A stretch of DNA of 64,000 nucleotides from an uncultured Bacteroidia bacterium (GTDB lineage Bacteria; Bacteroidota; Bacteroidia; Bacteroidales; F082). The notes under the pieces are model-generated. The model saw nothing but the letters and a program-made list of their open reading frames with translations, was not told the origin of the DNA and did no database searches. The stretch lies in NCBI GenBank assembly GCA_902801625.1, contig CADCJI010000023.1, positions 1-64,000 on the forward strand, read 5' to 3'. The first letter of the stretch is position 1, and each line of letters begins with the position of its first letter. Below, one piece after another: positions 24,294-33,062 of the stretch. The translations under genes were made by a program, and so were the position numbers.

Positions 24294-26259
24294 TGTGCTC
24301 CTTTCTCCGCAACTTTTTTGTTGGGTGCTGGTCGTATTCCTTCTTTAACATATAAAGTTCGGTGCCTTCGGTAACAATGTCTTTTCGGTAGTTTACATAG
24401 CACTGCAATAATTCTCTCACTTCATTGTCGGAGAAATTATGAATGACATTGACATCAAATACGTTTGTATGTATTACCTCCTGAACTTTATTCCACTCCG
24501 ATTCGGTCATTTTTTCTTTGCAATGATGCCACAAACCCCGCCAGTGTTCTGTACCACGACCGTTCTTCTCATCAAGCCATTTGAAAAAGAATCGATAAAG
24601 TATGAATGTTTCTGGCATTTCGAGCAGCTCATAATATTCTTCCTCAGTATGGCCAAATGCTTCACCGAAAAACTCTACACCTTTTCCGACCTTACCTTTC
24701 GTACTATTTAGAATGGCCTGGATTGCCCGGATATATTTACGGTTCCAATGCACACCAATATAGTCCCTGTCGTGACTGTTCTCTCCGTGTAACGGGTGAT
24801 ACTTCATAGGGAATGAATATATGTTCACCCCTAACTCCTCGCAAAGTTCAACGTTAATCTTTAGCCTTCGGTAAAGGTCAACGGGCTCGTCCTTGAAGTT
24901 ATAAAGCAGATAGTTGGAAAAATCTTTGATTCCTGCCGCGACGCTCCATCGAACTGCCTTCTCATAAGCTGGTCGTGTTTTTATATCGTCGAAAGCGATT
25001 CGTAATGGACGTATGGCAATAGAGGCCAGCAGGCGAGCTTTCTCTGCTGTAAATAGACGCGCATCTACACCTTGATTGAAGTCTACATATCGCTGTTTCA
25101 ATCCTTTGTAGAAATGCTTGTCGTAATATGGCTTAATCTCGTCATAGGCGGCAAGCAGATTCTCTTTCTTAGAAGTTATCAACTTCTTGATATGGTATTT
25201 TTCGAGTATCTTATATACCTCAAATGATTCGTCTTTGTTACTTAGCGATTCGTAAAACTCGCTCATTAATGACTGTGTCTTCCGAATATATGCACGGTCG
25301 TTCCAGCCATCACGTAGATTTCTTACTGAGATTTCCAGCATATTAGGTTGTGCGAATTTGGCACCACGTTCAAACCCGCAAGCTTTAATCTCGTTGATAA
25401 TATCTTCGAACCGTTCAGATGCAAGGACGTTGTTGTCCATCAACAGGAGGTCTTTTTGGTCGCCATATCGTTCGCGAATACCGTTTATGCGGTCAGTCAG
25501 CGAAATATAAGGGGTGTAAACTGGCTCAAGTGTTGGGACAGCACAGAATGGACAATGACGAATGCACCCTCTAGACATATAGCCATAGAAAGCATTCGAC
25601 ATAGGATATTTATAATCTATCTCGTCGAGGATAGAGTAATCCAACGGCAACTCGTCAATAATCTGAGTATCTCCCTTGTCGAACACACCTGGCTTGTTTA
25701 GCACACCCACCGAGGGTTTTACACCCGTAGCTTCGTACAACTTGTCTGGCTGGATGGATGCTAGCACACCGCCTACATTTAGGTCTTTAGGCTTTTTGAC
25801 AAGCTGCTTCGCGAATAATATTGTCTCAACTGTAATGTCCCAATAAAATGTGAATAGTGTTGTAACGCAAATTCGATCCCATTCGGGATGCAACTTCCAA
25901 GTACCTTTCCAGTAGTAGTTCTTGTAGTCGTCAAGTTTCCCCCTAATCAATAATTCAAAGTTAGAGTCTTCTATGCCAATACTATCCAGAGCCTCGTGTT
26001 TGCGAGTCTTGATATAGTCAAATACTTTATCTTTTCTAATCCCCCAATCAATTGAGTTGTCAATCAACTCTAATTCGGCAATACATTTGTCTGCAATGCG
26101 TTCAATCACAAAGGTTGTCAAATCACCTTTGAAGAACACAACATCCCAATTGCCAAGATTCCTATAATAGGTTGATATTTTCATCAATCCTATTGGGGGG
26201 AATTTATTGGCGTAATTAGGCTCTATGAGCAGAACTTTCTTTCTTGCCTTCGGTCTCAT
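24283..26259 (-). CDS. radical SAM protein in the defence operon
   Basis: 658-aa protein with a 4Fe-4S radical SAM site C232-x3-C236-x2-C239 in YMSRGCIRHCPFC. The N-terminal 200 residues (KKVLLIEPNYANKFPPIGLMKI) look like the cobalamin-binding-type domain that precedes many radical SAM enzymes, though the DxHxxG cobalamin motif is not seen. After the barrel comes a long C-terminal part rich in aromatics with PLHGENSHDRDYIGVHW and FFGEAFGHTEEEYYELL. The substrate is unknown. It lies 4 bases after the HSP90-like gene and overlaps the next by 11 bases, so it belongs to the operon rather than being a bystander. Confidence 0.8.
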   Translation of the reverse strand: MRPKARKKVLLIEPNYANKFPPIGLMKISTYYRNLGNWDVVFFKGDLTTFVIERIADKCIAELELIDNSIDWGIRKDKVFDYIKTRKHEALDSIGIEDSNFELLIRGKLDDYKNYYWKGTWKLHPEWDRICVTTLFTFYWDITVETILFAKQLVKKPKDLNVGGVLASIQPDKLYEATGVKPSVGVLNKPGVFDKGDTQIIDELPLDYSILDEIDYKYPMSNAFYGYMSRGCIRHCPFCAVPTLEPVYTPYISLTDRINGIRERYGDQKDLLLMDNNVLASERFEDIINEIKACGFERGAKFAQPNMLEISVRNLRDGWNDRAYIRKTQSLMSEFYESLSNKDESFEVYKILEKYHIKKLITSKKENLLAAYDEIKPYYDKHFYKGLKQRYVDFNQGVDARLFTAEKARLLASIAIRPLRIAFDDIKTRPAYEKAVRWSVAAGIKDFSNYLLYNFKDEPVDLYRRLKINVELCEELGVNIYSFPMKYHPLHGENSHDRDYIGVHWNRKYIRAIQAILNSTKGKVGKGVEFFGEAFGHTEEEYYELLEMPETFILYRFFFKWLDEKNGRGTEHWRGLWHHCKEKMTESEWNKVQEVIHTNVFDVNVIHNFSDNEVRELLQCYVNYRKDIVTEGTELYMLKKEYDQHPTKKLRRKEHNDG

Positions 26260-26263
26260 CGTA

Positions 26264-28012
26264 TTATTTGAGGCTATTCACAGCGATTTCCATTAGCTGG
26301 ACAACACTCTTTTTATTGGAAGAAGGACAGACAACAAGCATTGTACTAAATACTCGCTTCAACAAATCAACCTGTTCAGGGCTATAGTTTTTGCCTTCAA
26401 GTGAAGCCAGTATTGCATCCACTTGTGATTTCGGTTGAACATGAGCCTTCGTTTTTTGCGGAGTAATAGCAGGTGTACTGGGTGCAATTGTTGGTTGCTG
26501 TGTTGAAGGTGATGAGGTCGGTTTGGTCTCAGGCGTTATTACTGAAGTGGTTGAACTATGGGAACTCGCATGAGAAGTTGTGTTAGTTGGTTCATCCGTT
26601 GTTGTTCCAGTTACCATCTCAAGTATATCAGGTTCTTGCTTTTGCGGTTTTTGTTGTGGAGCAAGATGCTTCTCAACTTCGTCTTTTAACCCGGTGTTAT
26701 ACTTGCTTTGATAGATGGCTATGACGTCAATTATTTCGTCTTTACCATCAGGAGCAGCAGCCTTTTTGAATTCGTTAACATGCTCCTGTAGCTTGTTTTT
26801 TAATGGTGCCGCAGCATTGGAAAATTCAGGATTGTTGAGTTTTCCAACAACTTCACTAATTTTATTCAATGCTGTTTTTAGTTTATTAGCCCGATAATAA
26901 ACTTGGCGTAAGGTATCTGAGAAATACTTCTTGATTTCTACAATTAGTGCGTCAGCTTCTTCTCCAGCAGCCAGCCCTTGTCTTCCACTATCTGGGACAA
27001 TATTATCGTTGGTGATGAATATTTCTCCGTAGAAATATTTGTTGCCCCTACTTTCTTTGAAGCAGGTGTTGAGTATGTTCTTGTCAAGTGAAATATTGTG
27101 TTTGCGCAATCTTATTCCTGCGCAACCATCTTTGTCCTCATTGATTTGTACAGAGAACTCCGTCACGGCATACCAGCCCCATCCAAGTGAGCCAAATTTC
27201 GGGTGTTTGGGTAGTTCAAAGTATCGAATCCTCTCAATAGGATCGCCAGTGCCAACGATTGTCACGCCATATCCCTTTTCAATATCTGAGAGGTCGTTGA
27301 GAGATACCCGAATCTTATCAATTTGTTTGTGCTTCTTGACAAATTCAGTTTGAGGGCAGCTATTGATTAGGGAGTTGAACGGAACGGAATAGTCGATTGG
27401 GGCATATTCCGTTATGTAGTTCTTAATCTCATCAATATCAAGCAGTATTTCACGGGAATAGATGACATTTTTAAGGCGAACGGTGAACTTATGTTCTTCT
27501 GCTTTTGCTGGGGAAGTATGCGTTGTGCAAATTTCGCGCATTGCATCTTCGGCTGAAATGTCAGTTTCTTTTTTCTCAACCATTTTCCTCAACTTCCGTG
27601 TATCAAGTGAGACAATGGTGGAAACATCTTCACCCTTATAGGTGGTCTCAAATTCGAGTATTTCACAATATCCGCCCCCAGAAAGGCGACCAACGCCAAA
27701 CTGACCAGCAGTATCAACACCATTTTTTACACTATTAGCAATGTCGGTGAGTATTTTCACTGCTTTATCACTACGAATGCCTGTACCGTTATCCTCGATA
27801 CTAATATCGTTATTAGTGATAATGATTGACACTCGGCCATCCTTCTCTTGAGAAAGAATGCCTAACTTTACTGCCTCGTTGATGGAGTCAAGTGCATTCT
27901 GAATATATTCTCGGTAAATGCAGCGAGGATTACTGTATAGCTGTAACATCAGCATCTTTAACAAATCAATGCCGATGACTGGATTATCAATGTTTTGCAT
28001 ACTATTAGCCAT
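26264..28012 (-). CDS. HSP90-like (GHKL) ATPase
   Basis: 582-aa protein whose first 200 residues form a GHKL ATP-binding fold: N-box YREYIQNALDSINEA (Glu35, Asn39), G1 box ISIEDNGTGIRSD and G2 box AGQFGVGRLSGGG. The middle part (residues about 200-360) matches the HSP90/MutL-like second domain. A long Pro/Thr/Ser-rich linker (TSHASSHSSTTSVITPETKP) leads to a small helical C-terminal domain. The architecture suggests an ATP-driven clamp that works on protein or DNA-bound partners. It overlaps the HerA-like gene by 8 bases. HSP90-type ATPases are found in several phage-defence loci, which fits the company here. Confidence 0.8.
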   Translation of the reverse strand: MANSMQNIDNPVIGIDLLKMLMLQLYSNPRCIYREYIQNALDSINEAVKLGILSQEKDGRVSIIITNNDISIEDNGTGIRSDKAVKILTDIANSVKNGVDTAGQFGVGRLSGGGYCEILEFETTYKGEDVSTIVSLDTRKLRKMVEKKETDISAEDAMREICTTHTSPAKAEEHKFTVRLKNVIYSREILLDIDEIKNYITEYAPIDYSVPFNSLINSCPQTEFVKKHKQIDKIRVSLNDLSDIEKGYGVTIVGTGDPIERIRYFELPKHPKFGSLGWGWYAVTEFSVQINEDKDGCAGIRLRKHNISLDKNILNTCFKESRGNKYFYGEIFITNDNIVPDSGRQGLAAGEEADALIVEIKKYFSDTLRQVYYRANKLKTALNKISEVVGKLNNPEFSNAAAPLKNKLQEHVNEFKKAAAPDGKDEIIDVIAIYQSKYNTGLKDEVEKHLAPQQKPQKQEPDILEMVTGTTTDEPTNTTSHASSHSSTTSVITPETKPTSSPSTQQPTIAPSTPAITPQKTKAHVQPKSQVDAILASLEGKNYSPEQVDLLKRVFSTMLVVCPSSNKKSVVQLMEIAVNSLK

Positions 28013-29672
28013 TTGGATATTGTTTATATGCTGGACGAGGGAATCTGATATTAACGAGAGACCGTAGCGCTGGGTTCGAAATAATGTACTCTCCCGGGCT
28101 CAATCGGGTCATCATGCTCTGATACACTTTTGGAATATATCGGTAGTCGGACTTTGACACTTCGATAGCATTGGTGCGACCATAAGCTTGGGTGGCGCAG
28201 TTGCCTTTTACTCTGTCGTGGATAGCACTTCTGAATTGCTCAACAGAGAATAAGATAATGCCCAATGAACGACCACGTTCAGCAATGTCAAGCAGTTGCT
28301 GAAGGATGGGTGAACTCTTGGGAACATCATTTGAAGCGTACTTATTCAACTCATCAACGAATAGAATAACTTTGTCAGGAATATTGTCACGCTCTGCTCC
28401 TAATTTCATGTCGTAAATTGCTCTCGCGACACTTCCAAAAACGAAACTTTGAGCATTATCATCAAGGCGGGCGATATCAATAACCATGACCTGCCCGTTG
28501 GTAAGGTTGTTGGATATTTCGTCAGTCAGGTCGATTTCTCCATTTTCTTCGTTTAAATTTGAAATGAAGATGTTGCTTTGGATAGCTTTCTTTACACACC
28601 TTTTGAACTTACGCCAACTGGTCACCATTATTTCGTTCTTTTTCCCACCATTCGCTTCGGTCTTTGTGCATTCGTCAATTTTTTCAAGTAGAGTGGGCCA
28701 ACTATCAACGGCATTAAAAGGTTCTTGCCGGTTGATGATATAATTGACGCAGCTTTCAAGTGTCCCACTGGAGTCATCTTCGTTTGCCAATAGAAGGTCT
28801 ATCTTCTCAATACATTTTTCATACGTAAATTTGTACTTCTTGGCCTTGCCTGCCTTTATCTGCGTTTTGACATCATCGGGGTGAGCATAGCTTTGGACAT
28901 TAGCTGTAATCTTGTCCTTACTGTATGGATAGTAGTATCTGACGTTTTCAAATGGTTGAGCGGAAAGACCCAAATCAGAGTATATATTTTGGTCTTTGCC
29001 AGACAGCTCGGTGTTGGGTTCGTCTATTGCCATCAAATCTCGGCCTTTGACGTTGAAGAAAACAAACGCCACTGTTTCATTATTCTCGGTACGGAATTTT
29101 TCTTGAATTGCTTTCAATAGGAACATCGAGAATGATGTCTTAGCTGCAAGACCTGAAATACCTGATACATTGATATGTGCTCCGTCAGGTCCCAGTAAGA
29201 AATGTGAATTTAGGACAACTGGTACTTTAATTGAAGCATCGCCTTGATACATCTGCAAGTAACCACACACCAATGGGTTTTGTACATCTTTTTCGCTTAA
29301 TCCCAATGCAACCTTGATGTCGTTCTCATCGCAAAGAGAGACACGACGGTCGTTCAACACGGGGGTGTAAATGTTCTGTGTATTGCATGAAACACGGACT
29401 TTCACATAGTTCATCCCAAGTCTGTTCATGTTCCCGACATTGTCATCTATGGCACCAAAATCACTTGAGATATAACTTGTGAAGTGACTAGGGGAATCCG
29501 TCACATGGTTTATCTCTTCAATTACACCATAGGTGGTTGAGTTGCATTCGTGCTCAACCTTTACGATGTCGAATGGACTTAGTATTTGACGTTTGTCTGT
29601 CCAAAAGAAAAACTCGTCAATGGTTGATGGTGAACTTTCTGTTGCGGATACTTTACCGATAATCTTAGTCAT
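28005..29672 (-). CDS. HerA-like DNA-translocating ATPase
   Basis: 555-aa protein of the HerA/FtsK superfamily. The N-terminal part resembles the HAS barrel (ILSPFDIVKVEHECNSTTYG). A degenerate Walker A lies at residues 171-180 (GISGLAAKTS), with Walker B KVILFVDELNKYA and the arginine-rich part QQLLDIAERGRSLGIILFSVEQ, then SGEY-like LSPGEYII near the end. HerA rings push DNA into the NurA nuclease during end resection or anti-phage action. The gene starts 1 base after the NurA-like stop and overlaps the next gene by 8 bases, the classic HerA-NurA pairing. Confidence 0.85.
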   Translation of the reverse strand: MTKIIGKVSATESSPSTIDEFFFWTDKRQILSPFDIVKVEHECNSTTYGVIEEINHVTDSPSHFTSYISSDFGAIDDNVGNMNRLGMNYVKVRVSCNTQNIYTPVLNDRRVSLCDENDIKVALGLSEKDVQNPLVCGYLQMYQGDASIKVPVVLNSHFLLGPDGAHINVSGISGLAAKTSFSMFLLKAIQEKFRTENNETVAFVFFNVKGRDLMAIDEPNTELSGKDQNIYSDLGLSAQPFENVRYYYPYSKDKITANVQSYAHPDDVKTQIKAGKAKKYKFTYEKCIEKIDLLLANEDDSSGTLESCVNYIINRQEPFNAVDSWPTLLEKIDECTKTEANGGKKNEIMVTSWRKFKRCVKKAIQSNIFISNLNEENGEIDLTDEISNNLTNGQVMVIDIARLDDNAQSFVFGSVARAIYDMKLGAERDNIPDKVILFVDELNKYASNDVPKSSPILQQLLDIAERGRSLGIILFSVEQFRSAIHDRVKGNCATQAYGRTNAIEVSKSDYRYIPKVYQSMMTRLSPGEYIISNPALRSLVNIRFPRPAYKQYPNG

Positions 29673-29673
29673 A

Positions 29674-30849
29674 TCAAAAGAGATTTAGGATAATGTTCTG
29701 ATTTATATAATTTGACTTGCAAAAGCTTTCTGTGAGAAATACTGGATAAAGGTGGTTTGCCCATCTGTTGTCTTTACCGTAACAAGTGGGATATGCTTCT
29801 CGAATAAGATTGGCACTAATTATGTCGACAAGTTCAGTGTTGAGAACACCGCCCTTTTCTTCTAAAACCATTTCGCATTTTATGATATCTGAGAAGTTTG
29901 TCTCTCTAAAATTACTATTACGAAGCCTCAGATACCACATGGCAAACTCAGATTGACTTCCAGATGCTGGATAGCGATATACCTTAGTTCGTTCATAAGG
30001 TTTCAAATTTGCAATGGTTTTTGAAAGACGATGTCCTTTGAAGTCTCTTAACAAGTCTGGATTAAACAGTTTAGACACACCAACAACATGCTTGTAGTTG
30101 GATCGAAGTTGGTTCCATTCAGTAGTTGAAAGATTTGAATAGCTGGAGTTGTATTCAATAGAGCCATCTTTGATTAGAAAATGGTCGTTATCTAGGCAGT
30201 TATCTTTGCACAGTTGGGCTACCATCAACTGTTCCTCATCGGTCATCTCATTTTGTATCTTTGCTGTGCCGCTGTTTTTATAACCATTTTTGTCGGCAGT
30301 GATATCTTTTGAGCCATCCGTAGGATAGAGAAGTATCTTGTCAATTTTGATACCATGTTCCTGTACAAAAACGTTTTTTTCCAACTCTTCGTTTATCTTC
30401 TCGCAATACATGCGACAGAAGTTTGCTTCTTTGTCATCGTCATAATTGAAGTTGCGAGGTAAAGAGAGCAACACCTTGCGTGTAACGGAATGGCATTTGA
30501 AAGTATCTCTATCCTTTCTCTCACAGCAACCTACAACTATTTGACCAGCGAGGAATGGGAAGATGCGATTCCCAATAGCTATGTCATCTACCTTGTACAC
30601 ATGTCGGGAACCATCAAGAAAGAATGAAAACAATGGAATGCTTGCCAACTTCATCATATGAGCATTGATTAAGACGGTCTCTTTTCGAGACATGTCCGAC
30701 TCTGCAATTTGGGCACTGTTCAGTTGAAGGGCGGGTTTGTCGTCGTAATCGAGAGTATCTTGGTCGTTTTGATCAAGAATTAGCTTTTTTGTTTTATAGC
30801 AAGAATACTTCCCTTCGCCATCTTTTTCTATAAAGTCCAGTATTTTCAT
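29674..30849 (-). CDS. NurA-like nuclease
   Basis: 391-aa protein, first gene of the leftward operon. The nuclease assignment rests on the NurA-type motifs: SFFLDGSRHVYKVDD (catalytic Asp79 in the DGS strand), a second acidic strand near DKILLYPTDGSKD, and FLIKDGSIEYNSS, plus a neighbouring HerA-like ATPase. NurA is an RNase H-fold 5'-3' exonuclease and endonuclease that is driven by HerA. Two in-frame clusters of Asp and the spacing between them fit the family. Start ATG 30849 follows a non-coding 758-base intergenic stretch. Overall identity to known NurA proteins must be low, so the call needs a profile search. Confidence 0.7.
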   Translation of the reverse strand: MKILDFIEKDGEGKYSCYKTKKLILDQNDQDTLDYDDKPALQLNSAQIAESDMSRKETVLINAHMMKLASIPLFSFFLDGSRHVYKVDDIAIGNRIFPFLAGQIVVGCCERKDRDTFKCHSVTRKVLLSLPRNFNYDDDKEANFCRMYCEKINEELEKNVFVQEHGIKIDKILLYPTDGSKDITADKNGYKNSGTAKIQNEMTDEEQLMVAQLCKDNCLDNDHFLIKDGSIEYNSSYSNLSTTEWNQLRSNYKHVVGVSKLFNPDLLRDFKGHRLSKTIANLKPYERTKVYRYPASGSQSEFAMWYLRLRNSNFRETNFSDIIKCEMVLEEKGGVLNTELVDIISANLIREAYPTCYGKDNRWANHLYPVFLTESFCKSNYINQNIILNLF

Positions 30850-30948
30850 TTTATCTTTTTTCTGGACTCCCTTAGGAGTAATGGTTCGACTCCCTCAACC
30901 ATAAAAATCAGGAAAAAAAGACGTGGAGCCAGTTCTGATGCCCGTTCC

Positions 30949-31104
30949 ACTCGTTGAGGCCTTCGCATTGCCCGGTCAGTCGAAACGAGCAACGCTGAAA
31001 ACCCCACGCCAAATGATATATACGGAAATGTATAATCATTACATGGGGCGTCCCCGCTGCTTTGCCTTTGACTGACCGTTTGAGTTTGCGAAGTTCCAAC
31101 GAGT
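30949..31104. repeat. large imperfect inverted repeat
   Basis: Left arm 30949-30981 (ACTCGTTGAGG, CTTCGCA, CGGTCAGTC) pairs with right arm 31070-31104 (GACTGACCG, TGCGAAG, CCAACGAGT), arms about 33 bases with interruptions, spacer 88 bases. The spacer itself has TATATAC/GTATAAT and CCCCA/TGGGG complementarity. Confidence 0.65.
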
Positions 31105-31288
31105 CAAAACCAAAGCGTTCAGAAAACGCCTTTGTCAATAAGTTTGTCTTGCGCTTTGCGTTTGCGCAAAGACAAGGCAAAAATAAAGAAAATATGAATA
31201 AGAAAGAAAAAGGATAGAAAATTCCCTTTTCTATGGGAGCATGGGATGAAAATATAAGAATGAATACAACAAGTACAAAAAAAAACAT

Positions 31289-31296
31289 TATTTTTG
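31289..31296 (+). promoter_or_regulatory. -7 box of the retron/Gabija-like operon
   Basis: TATTTTTG, about 310 bases before the first ATG of the operon (31608). It is the best TAnnTTTG match upstream on this strand; no clear -33. Confidence 0.4.
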
Positions 31297-31607
31297 CAAA
31301 ACCAAGGCTCTGTCAAGATTGGAGGATTGGTCTTTAAGATGTTTATATACAATTCCTTGGCAATAGTTATTGGGGCTTAGGAGGCGAAGTTGTAGAAGGG
31401 TTGAGATATGCTTAGATAAATGCTCGGTTGGGTCAAGGCCGACAGGAATCAGTGGAATGCTGGAATTTTGAAGGCTGGGAGGATTGAACTTTTTGATAAT
31501 TATGTTGGTTTTTACAGAGGGATATAATCACGTTTATCAATATGCATAAATCGAATTGAGTATTAAGAAATAGAGACTTGGAGTGGGGATGATTATAATA
31601 AGAAAGA

Positions 31608-32915
31608 ATGAGAATACCTTCAGAAGATTTACAGAAACGGATAGTTGATACCATTAGATACAGATTCTACGACAGATTGGATCTGTATGATGTGTATCGC
31701 TGGCTCGATAATTTTAAAGATGACGAGCAGGAACTGGCCGTGTCTGTATTTGAAAAACTGGAGTATTATAGAGAGGAGGACTTGCTCAACATATTGTGCA
31801 AGGGCCTGTATCACATCATACATGATTATTGGGATGAGAAAGGCAAGGCTGCACATATCAGGTTTATGCCTTTGGGAAGGCCAGGTAAAAGCGGACATGT
31901 GATGCAGTATCTGGTGAAGAACCTGCTAAAAACGAATACTCCAGCACACACAAAGGACGTATCTTTTTTCAACCATCCCAAGGAGATTGATGTACAGACA
32001 CTGACGGACGAGGATGTTGTGGTATTTTTGGATGACATCATTGGCTCTGGTGATACCTTCATTTCAGATACGAAGCTTATCACCGAAAGAAGGAAAAACA
32101 ACGGTGAGATAGAAGTGAAGCCGAATGAATGGACTATCGGGAATTTGGTCAAAGCAGATGTTCCATATAAGATTGTCTTGCTGAGTTGTATTTTGATGGA
32201 TAAAGGCAAAAAACGGTTGGAAGAACAGTTCCCTTATGTGAAGTTGTATGGCGAAGAGCGCATCCATGCTTTCTGCAAGAATAAGTCTCCATTCGGAGGC
32301 TACTTGAAGATGAAGCAGGTAAGAGAGTTCTGTTTTAAATATGGCTCAGAATTATGTCCTCAAAGGGAACTGGGCTATTCCAATTCACAGGCTCTTGTCT
32401 TATTTGCCCATGCAGTACCCAATAACACATTGCCAATTGTTTGGGTAGATGAGTATGAAGAGGATGGGATAAGGAAATCTTGGCAACCGCTGATACCAAG
32501 GAATCAGATGAAGAAACAGAACATAGCCTTCATTCAAAGAATAGATAACAACAGATGGGTGTTCAAACTGTCTCAATATTTCGGAGTGGATTTGGAAGAT
32601 CCAGAATGGAAGGGCGTGATACAGGACAAGAATGTAAAACTGACATATTTGTTAAGATGCCTAGAAAAGAATATTCCTGAGGTTGTCATTGCAAATGATA
32701 TGGGTCTGACACATGAGGACATGACAGTTCTGTTTGATGAGGGTGAAAAACTGGGCATGTGGGACAATGACCACCACGTAACACATGATGCTCAAAAGGC
32801 TCTTGCAGAGGCTGCTAAGGTTTTCAAAATACAGGAGAAAGAAGAAAAGGGAGTCAAAATGGTTGATGACCGAAACTATATGTACGTACCAGAGACTTTC
32901 AGGGGGAAGTCATAG
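31608..32915 (+). CDS. phosphoribosyltransferase-like protein of a retron/defence operon
   Basis: 435-aa protein. The core is a type I phosphoribosyltransferase-like fold with a clear PRPP-loop sequence VVVFLDDIIGSGDTFISD (residues 137-154), preceded by LLKTNTPAHTKDVSFF. Upstream is an all-helical part (DLYDVYRWLDNF, EKLEYYREEDLLNILCKG). The C-terminal third (residues about 330-420) looks like a winged helix: VKLTYLLRCLEKNIPEVVIANDMGLTHEDM. PRTase-like proteins of this kind are known as accessory or effector genes of some retrons. It starts the rightward operon and is followed 135 bases later by a retron reverse transcriptase. Its substrate is not predictable. Confidence 0.75.
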   Translation: MRIPSEDLQKRIVDTIRYRFYDRLDLYDVYRWLDNFKDDEQELAVSVFEKLEYYREEDLLNILCKGLYHIIHDYWDEKGKAAHIRFMPLGRPGKSGHVMQYLVKNLLKTNTPAHTKDVSFFNHPKEIDVQTLTDEDVVVFLDDIIGSGDTFISDTKLITERRKNNGEIEVKPNEWTIGNLVKADVPYKIVLLSCILMDKGKKRLEEQFPYVKLYGEERIHAFCKNKSPFGGYLKMKQVREFCFKYGSELCPQRELGYSNSQALVLFAHAVPNNTLPIVWVDEYEEDGIRKSWQPLIPRNQMKKQNIAFIQRIDNNRWVFKLSQYFGVDLEDPEWKGVIQDKNVKLTYLLRCLEKNIPEVVIANDMGLTHEDMTVLFDEGEKLGMWDNDHHVTHDAQKALAEAAKVFKIQEKEEKGVKMVDDRNYMYVPETFRGKS

Positions 32916-33062
32916 AATTCTAGCTTTAAGTGAAGATGAAACACTCTTTTGCCGGTATGTCCCGTGGGCATACTGAAATTAAAACACCATTATACTGATA
33001 ATGCTGAACAAGGATTGTCCAGCATTGTCACTGACGTGACAAGAACGTAGATGACTATGACT
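32908..33062 (+). ncRNA. candidate retron msr-msd RNA
   Basis: The gap between the PRTase-like gene and the reverse transcriptase can fold into consecutive hairpins: GTATG-t-CCC/GGGCATAC (32955-32973), AATGCTG-a-ACAA/TTGT-c-CAGCATT (33000-33026) and GTCAC/GTGAC (33027-33040). A TAGC (32921-32924) could hold the priming G. AGTCATAG (32908-32915) is complementary to CTATGACT (33055-33062), which would act as a1/a2. Position directly before the RT is typical. The 8-base a1/a2 match is short, and a2 would overlap the RT start, so this is a hypothesis. Confidence 0.4.

Larger units (their letters stand above)
30850..31607. other. 758-base gap between divergent defence operons
   Basis: No convincing gene. 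It holds a long inverted repeat (30949-31104), a hairpin TTGTCTTGCGC...GCGCAAAGACAA (31144-31175), a -7 box TATTTTTG (31289-31296) for the rightward operon, and then about 310 bases of untranslated leader containing CCAAGG/CCTTGG complementarity (31302-31307 with 31355-31360). Confidence 0.6.

Noticed and set aside
30949-31175. Retron msr-msd RNA in the divergent gap
   Set aside because: It is upstream of the only -7 box seen for the retron operon and 2 kb from the RT; the hairpins next to the RT fit better. Not fully excluded.
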